DNA from: Sphingobium sp.
Lineage (GTDB): Bacteria > Pseudomonadota > Alphaproteobacteria > Sphingomonadales > Sphingomonadaceae
Direction: 5' to 3'
DNA: 6,872 bases
NCBI RefSeq assembly: GCF_003248505.1
Contig: NZ_QFOA01000115.1
Span: 1-6,872 of the forward strand
The notes beneath the pieces were generated by a model, which was not told where the DNA came from, did not search any database, and saw only the letters and a list, made by a program, of their open reading frames with translations. Each line of letters starts with the position of its first letter. Position 1 is the first letter of the stretch. Both the position numbers and the translations under genes were made by a program. Of this stretch, positions 1 to 6,636 are shown one piece after another.

Positions 1-92
1 ACGAATATGTGCATTATTCAGGGGCACCGCAGCGGCTCGCGCGCGAGTTCGGCAAACGCTTCGGCGACAACGCCTATGCGTTCGAGGAACTG

Positions 93-99
93 GTCGCCT
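93..99 (+). repeat. Left 7-bp direct repeat (core / attachment site, attL side)
   Basis: The sequence gtcgcct is followed directly by the left terminal inverted repeat. The identical 7 bases recur at 6693-6699 just after the right inverted repeat. In the interrupted gene they encode Val-Ala plus the first base of the next codon. They are probably the recombination core shared by donor and target rather than a duplication by staggered cutting, since the enzymes are tyrosine recombinases; that choice is inferred. Confidence 0.75.
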
Positions 100-127
100 T
101 ATCTGGACAGTCTGCACCGTGCCTGAC
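100..127 (+). repeat. Left terminal inverted repeat
   Basis: The outer 13 bases, tatctggacagtc (100-112), match the reverse complement of 6679-6691 at 11 of 13 positions. The inner stretch adds a shared ctgac at the same distance from both ends (123-127 here, as gtcag at 6664-6668 on the right). Over 28 positions I count 18 matches. Such arms are the expected binding sites of tyrosine recombinases. The spaced second block could be an additional subunit's site. Confidence 0.7.
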
Positions 128-167
128 GCACCATTGAACGGTATGTTCTTGGCACAACGCAGGGGGT

Positions 168-218
168 CATCAGGCCGGATGAAGCGCTATCCATAAGCTG
201 GCGTAGTCCGGCCTGATG
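168..218. repeat. Perfect 12-bp inverted repeat (hairpin) ahead of recombinase operon
   Basis: Arm catcaggccgga at 168-179 is the exact reverse complement of tccggcctgatg at 207-218, with a 27-base spacer. One G-T wobble and two G-C pairs extend the stem to 15 pairs (165-179 with 207-221). No T-run follows, so it is not a standard Rho-independent terminator. It could be a leader hairpin limiting read-through from the interrupted gene, an operator for a dimeric regulator, or an accessory recombinase site. The structure is seen; the role is inferred. Confidence 0.75.
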
Positions 219-271
219 GCCACCGTCCCGCAGGCGCGCAAGGTGTGCGATCTGGATTCGGGAGGGGGTCC

Positions 272-280
272 GGGGGAGGG
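272..280 (+). promoter_or_regulatory. Purine-rich ribosome-binding region supporting the GTG start at 292
   Basis: The run gggggaggg ends 11 bases before the GTG at 292-294. Spacing is slightly long for an SD but it is the only good match. The next in-frame start, ATG at 364, lacks a comparably purine-rich upstream run, which favours 292. Confidence 0.5.
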
Positions 281-291
281 ACTGGCAAGCT

Positions 292-1683
292 GTGGATACT
301 TCAGACACGTCGATCGTCATTCAGGAACGCCGGGCGGCGGATGGCCTGGACTCCTACATCCCAATGATCCTGCAAGGTGGAGAGATCTACGATCCAGACC
401 TCGACCGCTACTTCCTCGATCTGCCGTTGAACGGGGCGCGTTCGCGCCATTCGCTGCGCGCTCACGGCTATGATGTTCTGGTCTGGGTTCGCTTCCTCGC
501 CTCCGCGCGCGGCAAGTCTGTCTGGCAAGCCGATACCGATGATGTCAGTGCCTATCATCGTGCCCGGCGGCGCAGCGATGCTGAGTTTCGGGTTTCGGCG
601 TCGACGTGGAACCGGGCGATTGCCTCGCTCGACAAGCTTTACCGATGGGCCGAGCGGGAGGGCCTGATCGAGCGCACACCATTTACCCACCGTCAGGTCT
701 GGCGAAGTTCGCACGGAGGGCGTCGAGCGGCCGTCACGGGCCGCAACGACGCCTATGAACGCGCGGCCCGTCGGTCCGATGTCCGCTTCATCGATCTCAC
801 CGATTACCGCGCCTTCCGAGAGGTCGGATTGCGCGGCCTGACCATAGAAGGGACCGAGCGTCCTGGAGCACGTGACCGGAATGGCGCGCGCAACGCGCTG
901 TTCGCCGATCTGCTGGTCACCACCGGCCTGCGCCTCGAAGAGGCATCCCACCTGCTCACTGCCCAGATTCCGGTTGGCGATGCCCGCGCGGAACGGCAGC
1001 GGCGGGTAGAGCTTCCGGCGGCACTCACCAAGGGGGACAGGGGGCGTAGCATGTTGCTGCCGCGCCGTTTGTTGCCGGTGTTTGACGCCTATATCGCCGT
1101 TGAGCGAGCCGAAGCCGTCGCCAAGTTCGCAAGACGCCGTGGCTGGGAAGCCATCGACCGCCCGATCTTCATCCACTGCCCCTCATTCGGGCCGAGCGCA
1201 TTGCATCTCGTTGGCGGTGGCACGATGGACATGGAGGTCGTCACACCGGATGAACGCGCCAGGCTCGTCATTTGCGATGACGACGGAACGCCCTGCGAAG
1301 CAGCGGTGCTCTGGCTGACCGAGGTCGGGCAACCGGTGCTCCCCAACTCGTGGGAAGCGATCTTCGCGCGGGCGAGCCGCCGCTGCACGGATGCCGGCAT
1401 CCCGGTCCGGGTCAGCCCCCATCAACTCCGGCATTCCTTTGCGGTCCACATGCTGGCGATGCTGATCCAGCGCCGCCTTGCCGAGGCGGCGGCACCGGTG
1501 GGCACCATGGATGGTTATCGCCAGTTGGTCGGCGATCCGCTTCAGCAGGTTCAGCGATTGCTCGGTCATTCAAGCCTCGCCACGACCTCGATCTATCTCG
1601 ATCACCTCGCCACGCGTGCCGATACCGTTGATGCGGCGGTCGAAGAGCTGTTGGCACTCGTACCGGGCTATCTTCCATCATGA
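292..1683 (+). CDS. Tyrosine recombinase/integrase, first of three, full catalytic set
   Basis: This 463-aa tyrosine recombinase probably catalyses strand exchange at the element ends. An N-terminal SAM-like core-binding region spans about residues 50-130 (SRHSLRAHGYDVLVWVRFLA; STWNRAIASLDKLYRWAEREGL). The catalytic domain runs from about 165 to 450. All expected active-site residues are visible: Arg214 in TTGLRLEEA, Lys247 in ALTKGDRG, His377 and Arg380 in SPHQLRHSF, His426 in RLLGHSS, and nucleophile Tyr435 in SIYLDH. Two spacings are longer than in compact phage-type integrases: about 130 residues between Lys247 and His377, and 49 between the two catalytic histidines. The GTG start at 292 is chosen for its upstream purine run; ATG at 364 is the alternative. 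The stop overlaps the next gene's start as ATGA (1680-1683), implying translational coupling. It could be called TnpA-like by analogy with Tn554, but I assign no symbol. Family assignment is very secure. Confidence 0.93.
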   Translation: MDTSDTSIVIQERRAADGLDSYIPMILQGGEIYDPDLDRYFLDLPLNGARSRHSLRAHGYDVLVWVRFLASARGKSVWQADTDDVSAYHRARRRSDAEFRVSASTWNRAIASLDKLYRWAEREGLIERTPFTHRQVWRSSHGGRRAAVTGRNDAYERAARRSDVRFIDLTDYRAFREVGLRGLTIEGTERPGARDRNGARNALFADLLVTTGLRLEEASHLLTAQIPVGDARAERQRRVELPAALTKGDRGRSMLLPRRLLPVFDAYIAVERAEAVAKFARRRGWEAIDRPIFIHCPSFGPSALHLVGGGTMDMEVVTPDERARLVICDDDGTPCEAAVLWLTEVGQPVLPNSWEAIFARASRRCTDAGIPVRVSPHQLRHSFAVHMLAMLIQRRLAEAAAPVGTMDGYRQLVGDPLQQVQRLLGHSSLATTSIYLDHLATRADTVDAAVEELLALVPGYLPS

Positions 1684-3467
1684 CCGCTGCTCCACGCAAA
1701 GGACGCAAGGTCAGTTTCGAGGCCTCGGCGACTGCGCCCGAGGCCGATCCATGGTCGCAGATCAGCACGCTGCGCTTCATGATCGATCCGCCATACGGCG
1801 GTGAGTTGCTCGTGGATTTCACCAGCTTCCGGCCCCGTGGCCTGGCTCTCGCCTTTGCACGGGGCCTGTTCATGCTGGTCGCCCCGCGCGGCCCCATCAT
1901 GGTGCGTTCGTCGATCAAGACATACGTCACGCAGTTGCCGAGCTTCTTTGCCTATCTTGCCGGGACAGGCGATCGGATCAACGGCCCGGCAGACCTTCGT
2001 ACCCACCATATCGATGGATTCGAGAGATGGCTCGCCGCACAAGGCAAGTCGCGAGTGCACGCGCCGACCTATGTCGCCAAGATCGTTTCCATCCTGCGCC
2101 GGGTCGCCGTCGATCAACCGGATCTCTTTGACCCGGGGCTCCGCGATCGGCTTCGCTACGTGAGTTCGCATCCCTATGCCCGGTCTCGCCCTCGTGACGC
2201 GTACAGTCCGTTCGTTGCCCGCCAGCTACGCGAAGCGGCGCGCACCGATCTTGTCGGCATCGAGGCGCGCTTGCGGGCCGGCCCACGCTATGACGACGTG
2301 CCGGATCTTGAGGTGGCCGCCCACAAGGCGCACCTAGCGATAGAGGCTCGCGGTACCCTGAAGCATCGCGATGCCGAGTGGATGGCGCTTTACGCCAGAC
2401 GCTGGAACCGGAGCATCGTCAGCCCGGATTTCGCCATCGCGCTGCATGGTGCCCATTACCTCACATCCGCCGATGTCGTGCCGCTACTGGTCCTTTTTTC
2501 GCTCGAGACCGGCCTCGAACTCGAGTGCTGCAAGACTCTCACCATCGATTGCCTGCGCAACGCTTCGGGCGGGACGGTGGAGATCGCATACACCAAGCTT
2601 CGCGCGCATGGTGCCGAACACAAGACCATCCGGGTCAGGGACGGCGCCTCGACAACACCGGGCGGCCTGATCCGGCGCATTATCGCGCTTACGGCCAAGG
2701 CGCGGGTACATCATGCCAGCGATTGCCTGTGGGTCTATTATCAGCACGGCGAGATCACCGCTGGTATTCGCCATCCGCGCATGACGATCGACGCCTGGAC
2801 GCAGCGTCACGGCATTGTCGATGACGCCGGCCGACCGCTCTATCTGCGCCTTTCGCACCTGCGCAAGACGCACAAGGCCTTGTGGTACCTGAAGACCGAA
2901 GGGCACATGGCCCGCTTCGCCGTCGGCCATACCGCCGAGATCGCGGCACGGCACTACGCCGATATTCCGGCGCTCAGACCGCTGCACGAGCAGGCCGTGG
3001 CGGACGCCCTCGAAGCGGCGCTGCCCGGTCCCAGGGCACTTCCTCCTCCCGACGAGGAGCGACTGCGCGGCGAGTTGGCGAGCCCTACTCCGGATGATGA
3101 AGGCGTCTCGCGCGCACTTCTCGACGGCGAACAGGACGTCTGGCTTGCCAGCTGCGGCAACTTCTATTCCAGTCCCTTTGCATCTGCCGGTACCGCGTGC
3201 CCAACGCCGTTCTGGGGTTGCCTCGATTGTCGCAACGCGGTCATCACCGCGCGCAAGCTACCCGCCATCCTCGCGTTCCTCTCCTTTGTCGATGATCAGC
3301 GAGCCGGCCTGAGCGCAGCCGATTGGGCAGCCAAGTTCGGCCATGCCCGTGACCGCATTGTTCAGCAGATCCTGCCCGCCTTCGGCGACGATGTCGTGGC
3401 AAGGGCCCGGGCGCAGGTCGCGGCCGAACCTCCCATGGTTTACCTGCCACCCGAGGCCCGCGCATGA
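1680..3467 (+). CDS. Tyrosine recombinase/integrase, second of three, first catalytic Arg replaced by Glu
   Basis: This 595-aa protein of the large tyrosine recombinase class is probably a partner subunit of the neighbouring two. The core-binding region covers roughly residues 75-150 (VRSSIKTYVTQLPSFFAYLA). The catalytic domain spans about 260-435, with Lys306 in AYTKLRAH, His393 and Arg395 in LSHLRKTH, His417 in VGHTAE, and Tyr426 in ARHYAD. The position of the first catalytic arginine reads TGLELE, placing Glu280 where TGLRxxE is expected. The codon is gaa, several changes from an Arg codon, so a sequencing error is unlikely. After the catalytic domain comes a tail of about 160 residues with Cys492, Cys507, Cys514 and Cys517 (FWGCLDCRN), a possible zinc-binding cluster. 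Both gene borders are ATGA overlaps. The protein may be catalytically weakened and act in target choice or complex assembly; that is inferred. Fold assignment is secure. Confidence 0.9.
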   Translation: MTAAPRKGRKVSFEASATAPEADPWSQISTLRFMIDPPYGGELLVDFTSFRPRGLALAFARGLFMLVAPRGPIMVRSSIKTYVTQLPSFFAYLAGTGDRINGPADLRTHHIDGFERWLAAQGKSRVHAPTYVAKIVSILRRVAVDQPDLFDPGLRDRLRYVSSHPYARSRPRDAYSPFVARQLREAARTDLVGIEARLRAGPRYDDVPDLEVAAHKAHLAIEARGTLKHRDAEWMALYARRWNRSIVSPDFAIALHGAHYLTSADVVPLLVLFSLETGLELECCKTLTIDCLRNASGGTVEIAYTKLRAHGAEHKTIRVRDGASTTPGGLIRRIIALTAKARVHHASDCLWVYYQHGEITAGIRHPRMTIDAWTQRHGIVDDAGRPLYLRLSHLRKTHKALWYLKTEGHMARFAVGHTAEIAARHYADIPALRPLHEQAVADALEAALPGPRALPPPDEERLRGELASPTPDDEGVSRALLDGEQDVWLASCGNFYSSPFASAGTACPTPFWGCLDCRNAVITARKLPAILAFLSFVDDQRAGLSAADWAAKFGHARDRIVQQILPAFGDDVVARARAQVAAEPPMVYLPPEARA

Positions 3468-5689
3468 CCGCTCTCCAGCTTCTGGCCGACAGCTGCAATG
3501 AACGTGACGCCCTCCCGGTGCTCATCTCCGCACCGCTCCGCCCTGGGGTCGATCGCGCGCATATCTCGCGATATGGCGATCCGGTCTGGGATCTGGCTCC
3601 CGGCGTGTTTCGCGAGAATGCCCGGCGGTGCCATGTCACGGTACATTTCGCCGTTATCCAAGACCCTTCCATCGCCGATGCCCTGCGCCAGATTCTTCAT
3701 GCGCGTCTCAATGTCGATCTACCCGGCCACCGTTCACGGCTTGAGCCGGCGGGGGTGCGCGGCGAGGCCAACCGGATCTTGCGTTTTTTCGACTTCGTGA
3801 AGGCTCAGCTGGGTCATTTCGATCTTGGCCGGGTCGATCAGTCGTTGGCTGATCGCTACGCCCGCTCTTTGCGCCTTGCCGGACTGCGTCCGGTTGCGGC
3901 GGCAGCGCTGCTGCGGATAGTCTTCGACCTGCATGAGTTGCGGCACCATCTGCCGACTGCGCGCCTCTCCTTTGAACCGTGGCCGGGGCGCAGCCCTTTC
4001 TCGGTGGCGGGAGCAAAGTACGTCGCCGGAGAGAACCGGACGCCGCGCATTCCGGAAGCGATCATAACGCCGCTGCTCGCCTGGTCGCTGCGCTATGTGA
4101 ACTACTACGCAGGAGATATCCTCGCCTCACGGGCGGAACTCGATCGCCTTGAAGCAAAGCGCAACCGTCTGGTTGCCGCTGAGGCGGGTCTTGATCATAC
4201 GGATCGACGGTCGCGGCAACGCCAACGCCTCAACACCTATATTGCCGCCTTGCGGCGACAAGGGCGCGGGATCCCGATCTGGACCACCGCACACAACGGC
4301 ACAACGCGGACAGATCCGCAAAGCGGCAAAGTCACGCCGCCGATCAACTATCATCTGATCCACCTTCACGCCGGCATCGACGCGCAGGTCGAACCTGCCA
4401 TGCACCTTGGCCTGACCACCGGGGCGCCGGACCTCATCGCCGCCGCCATCGCAGAACTCGGCACCGAGATCGGCGGGATGGATACGCCCATTTCCGCCGA
4501 TCTCGATACTGGCCTGCCTTGGCGCACCCGCTTCGATGCCAAGGTACTGGCTCTCGAAGAGGTCATGCTGCAGTCGGCGGCCTACGTCGTTTGTGCCTAT
4601 CTCTCAGGCATGCGGGACAGCGAGATCCAGGCGATGAAGCGGGGATGCCTGTCCATCACCAGAGCAGAAGACGGTGCGATCTTGCGGCATCGCATCAAGT
4701 CCACCGCCTACAAGGGCAAGCGCGGCTGCGGCGAGGAGACCGAGTGGGTCACTATCGCACCGGTCGCCGAAGCCATTGCCGTCCTCGAACGGCTTTCCGC
4801 GCGGGCGGGGCAAGCGCGCGGGACAACGACCTTGTGGCCGGTCCTCACGCTTCGGGCTAACACCAAGACGCACGTTTCTGCCGAGATCGTCCGGCAACTC
4901 AACCGGTTTCGCGATCATCTCAACGACCGGTTCGGAACGGCGCAGGCACCGATCATTCCTGCCGGCCCCAATGGCGCGCCCTGGCGTCTGACCACACGCC
5001 AGTTTCGCCGGACCATTGCCTGGCACATCGCCAACCGGCCCTTTGGGACGATTGCCGGCATGATCCAGTACAAGCACGCCAGCGTTGCGGCGTTCGAAGG
5101 CTATGCCGGCAGCAGCCGGTCCGGATTTCGGGGAGAGATCGAAGCCCAGCGCGCGCTTGGCCAGATCGACGATATCCTCGTCTACTTCGACGATCGGCAA
5201 GGTGGTGCGCGCCTTGGCGGACCTGCCGCGAACAGGATCGGAGCCGCACTCGATACTGCCGCCCACGAGTTGGCGCCGCTACCCGCCATGATTGCCGACC
5301 GGCCACGCCTACGGACGATGCTCGGCAGTCTCGCGCGGACATTGCATGTCGGCCCGCTGGCCGATTGCTTCTTTGATCCGGCAACTGCCCTGTGCCTCAA
5401 CCGCATTTCGGAACCGGGTGCGACCGGACCAATGATCGCCATGTGCGAGCCGGTCCGCTGCCCCAATGCCTGCATTGCCGAACGGCATCGCCCGGCCTGG
5501 CAGCGCGGAGCTGACGAGGCGCGGCTGTTGCTGCGCGAGAAGCGGCTTCCAGAACCGCAGCGGGTAACGCTTCAGGCCGAGGTGGCAAGGATTGAGCGTG
5601 TCCTCGAACAGATCGCGCCCGGTGCCGCCACACCTCGGACCGGTGTGGCGGGAGAGGGAGAGGAGGCCGGTTTTCGGGTGACGGGCTGA
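3464..5689 (+). CDS. Large tyrosine recombinase/integrase, third of three, Arg in place of box II His
   Basis: This 741-aa protein is the largest of the trio. A core-binding-like region lies at about 97-165 (GEANRILRFFDFVKAQLGHF). Residues about 220-310 form an extra charged, helix-rich insert (SRAELDRLEAKRNRLVAAEA), possibly coiled coil. The catalytic domain runs about 360-550: Arg384 in LSGMRDSEI, a lysine among Lys412, Lys417 and Lys419 in HRIKSTAYKGKRG, Arg515 in TTRQFRRTIA, His538 in YKHAS, and Tyr547 in FEGYAG. The usual box II histidine position holds Arg512. A C-terminal cysteine-rich stretch (Cys635, 644, 661, 666, 670) parallels that of the second recombinase and may bind zinc. The start ATG at 3464 overlaps the preceding stop, with GAGG at 3453-3456 seven bases upstream. 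The tail after about 675 is low-complexity and charged. It probably works with its two neighbours in one synaptic complex; family membership is seen, joint action is inferred from the operon. Confidence 0.88.
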   Translation: MTALQLLADSCNERDALPVLISAPLRPGVDRAHISRYGDPVWDLAPGVFRENARRCHVTVHFAVIQDPSIADALRQILHARLNVDLPGHRSRLEPAGVRGEANRILRFFDFVKAQLGHFDLGRVDQSLADRYARSLRLAGLRPVAAAALLRIVFDLHELRHHLPTARLSFEPWPGRSPFSVAGAKYVAGENRTPRIPEAIITPLLAWSLRYVNYYAGDILASRAELDRLEAKRNRLVAAEAGLDHTDRRSRQRQRLNTYIAALRRQGRGIPIWTTAHNGTTRTDPQSGKVTPPINYHLIHLHAGIDAQVEPAMHLGLTTGAPDLIAAAIAELGTEIGGMDTPISADLDTGLPWRTRFDAKVLALEEVMLQSAAYVVCAYLSGMRDSEIQAMKRGCLSITRAEDGAILRHRIKSTAYKGKRGCGEETEWVTIAPVAEAIAVLERLSARAGQARGTTTLWPVLTLRANTKTHVSAEIVRQLNRFRDHLNDRFGTAQAPIIPAGPNGAPWRLTTRQFRRTIAWHIANRPFGTIAGMIQYKHASVAAFEGYAGSSRSGFRGEIEAQRALGQIDDILVYFDDRQGGARLGGPAANRIGAALDTAAHELAPLPAMIADRPRLRTMLGSLARTLHVGPLADCFFDPATALCLNRISEPGATGPMIAMCEPVRCPNACIAERHRPAWQRGADEARLLLREKRLPEPQRVTLQAEVARIERVLEQIAPGAATPRTGVAGEGEEAGFRVTG

Positions 5690-5691
5690 AG

Positions 5692-5717
5692 GAGCGGAAG
5701 AGAGTTTCCCTCCGCTC
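5692..5717. repeat. Short hairpin in gap between recombinase operon and cargo gene
   Basis: gagcgga at 5692-5698 pairs with tccgctc at 5711-5717 across a 12-base loop, filling most of the 44-base gap. There is no following T-run, so termination is doubtful. It could be a leader structure that separates cargo expression from the recombinases, or a regulator site. Confidence 0.45.
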
Positions 5718-5722
5718 GTCGT

Positions 5723-5726
5723 GGAG
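5723..5726 (+). promoter_or_regulatory. Ribosome-binding site of the cargo ArdC gene
   Basis: GGAG lies seven bases before ATG 5734. It supports this start and suggests independent translation initiation, unlike the coupled recombinase genes. Confidence 0.65.
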
Positions 5727-5733
5727 ACCCGCC

Positions 5734-6636
5734 ATGTCCCGATCCCACCCTGCGACGCCGCGAGCCGACGTCTATTCGCGCATCACCACCGAGATTGTCT
5801 CTGCCATCGAAGCCGGTGCCGGCAATTGGCGCATGCCCTGGCACCATGATGGCGCTGCCACGACGAGGCCGCAGAACGTCACCTCCCGCCGTCGCTATCG
5901 CGGTGTCAATGTGCTGGCGCTCTGGATTGCCGCCGAAGCCAGCAGCTATTCCAGTGGTCTTTGGGGGACCTATCGCCAGTGGGCAGCTCTTGGCGGACAG
6001 GTCCGCAAGGGTGAGCGCGGAACCACCGTCGTGTTCTGGAAGCAGGCCGCATCGCGCGCCGATGATGATCATGACGACGGCGAAGCCGACCCCGGCCGCA
6101 TGTTCGCCCGGGCCTTCACCGTGTTCAACCTCGCACAGGTCGAGGGCTATGAGCCCGCTCCTGTCGCAGTTCTACCCGAGGGCGAGCGGTTCGGGCACGC
6201 CGAAGCTTTCGTCGCGGCCCTCAAGATCCCGATCACCGAGGGCGCCTACGATGCGCACTACCGGATCGACCTCGATCACATCTTCATGCCGACCTTTGCC
6301 TCGTTTCGGGATGCATCAGCACAGATGGGCACGCTTTTGCATGAGGCGGCCCACGCCACAGGGGCAAAGCACCGGCTCGATCGCAACTTTGCCGAACGTT
6401 TCAAGCGGGACAGTCTGGCGATCGAGGAGATCTGCGCCGAACTGACAGCTTCGTTCGTGCTCGCCGACCTCGGGATCGCCCACCATCCGCGCGCCGATCA
6501 TGCCGCATACGTCGCATCGTGGTTGCGCGTGCTGAAGGACGACCCTCGCGCCATCTTCACCGCCGCCAGCAAGGCACAGGCCGCAGCCGACTGGATGCAC
6601 GCCCAGCAACCCCAGCCCGAGGAGTTGGCGGCATGA
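5734..6636 (+). CDS. ardC: ArdC-family antirestriction protein, complete cargo copy
   Basis: This 300-aa protein is full length for the family. Residues about 10-135 match the ArdC N-terminal ssDNA-binding domain (VYSRITTEIVSAIEAGAGNW; LWGTYRQWAALGGQVRKGE; VVFWKQ; AFTVFNLAQVEGY). Residues about 150-290 form the zincin-like metallopeptidase domain: His203-Glu204-Ala-Ala-His207, then acidic EEICAE (Glu231, Glu232, Glu236), which may supply a further metal ligand. Residues 108-120 are an acidic Asp/His-rich loop that may be lineage-specific. ArdC proteins protect single-stranded DNA entering during conjugation from host restriction; this is known for plasmid family members and only predicted here. 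The gene sits between the recombinase operon and the right terminal repeat, so it travels with the element. It is homologous but not identical to the gene the element interrupts (RFKRDSLAIEEICAE against RFGDNAYAFEELVAC). Its stop overlaps the next start as ATGA. There is no signal peptide or membrane segment, so it should be cytoplasmic. Confidence 0.9.
   Translation: MSRSHPATPRADVYSRITTEIVSAIEAGAGNWRMPWHHDGAATTRPQNVTSRRRYRGVNVLALWIAAEASSYSSGLWGTYRQWAALGGQVRKGERGTTVVFWKQAASRADDDHDDGEADPGRMFARAFTVFNLAQVEGYEPAPVAVLPEGERFGHAEAFVAALKIPITEGAYDAHYRIDLDHIFMPTFASFRDASAQMGTLLHEAAHATGAKHRLDRNFAERFKRDSLAIEEICAELTASFVLADLGIAHHPRADHAAYVASWLRVLKDDPRAIFTAASKAQAAADWMHAQQPQPEELAA

Larger units (their letters stand above)
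1..137 (+). pseudogene. ArdC-family antirestriction protein, middle fragment, interrupted by element insertion
   Basis: This is the 3' end of a truncated ArdC-family gene whose start lies outside the window. In the frame of codon 3-5 it reads EYVHYSGAPQRLAREF, then GKRFGDNAYAFEELVA. This matches the zincin-like metallopeptidase part of ArdC proteins. The first two bases (ac) fit a CAC codon, giving HEYVH, the HExxH metal site. Family proteins continue after EELVA with AELGAAFLCADL-like sequence. Here homology stops at base 98 and the frame continues with 12 foreign residues (LSGQSAPCLTHH) to TGA at 135-137. The missing continuation is found in the same frame at the far right, from 6693. The truncated product would keep the N-terminal ssDNA-binding domain and HExxH but lose the C-terminal helices, so it is probably inactive as a peptidase. 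ArdC proteins protect incoming conjugative DNA from restriction; that role is family knowledge. The split itself is seen directly. Confidence 0.85.
138..291. other. Non-coding left end of the element
   Basis: No convincing gene lies between the stop at 135-137 and the first recombinase start at 292. The stretch holds a perfect 12-bp inverted repeat (168-179 with 207-218) and a purine-rich region (259-280) that can serve as ribosome-binding sequence. A TTGGCA at 149-154 resembles a -35 box, but no matching -10 hexamer sits at the usual distance. The recombinase operon promoter probably lies here, yet I cannot place it. Confidence 0.6.

Noticed and set aside
149..196. Promoter with TTGGCA at 149-154 as -35
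   Set aside because: No acceptable -10 hexamer 16-18 bases downstream; the tatcca at 188-193 is too far away.
216..473. Plus-strand 85-codon frame overlapping the first recombinase start
   Set aside because: Gly/Pro/Arg-rich composition, no good ribosome site, and most of it is the wrong frame of the recombinase.
301..1176. Long minus-strand open frame of 291 codons opposite the first recombinase
   Set aside because: It is the antisense shadow of a gene with all catalytic motifs in high-GC DNA; the translation shows no recognisable motif.
4604..5266. Minus-strand open frame of 220 codons opposite the third recombinase
   Set aside because: It lies opposite the catalytic domain of a well-supported gene and has no recognisable domain.
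292..5689. Firm assignment as a RIT element or Tn554 relative with ritABC/tnpABC names
   Set aside because: Gene plan is similar, but protein sizes and domain make-up do not match what I recall of these families closely enough without a search.
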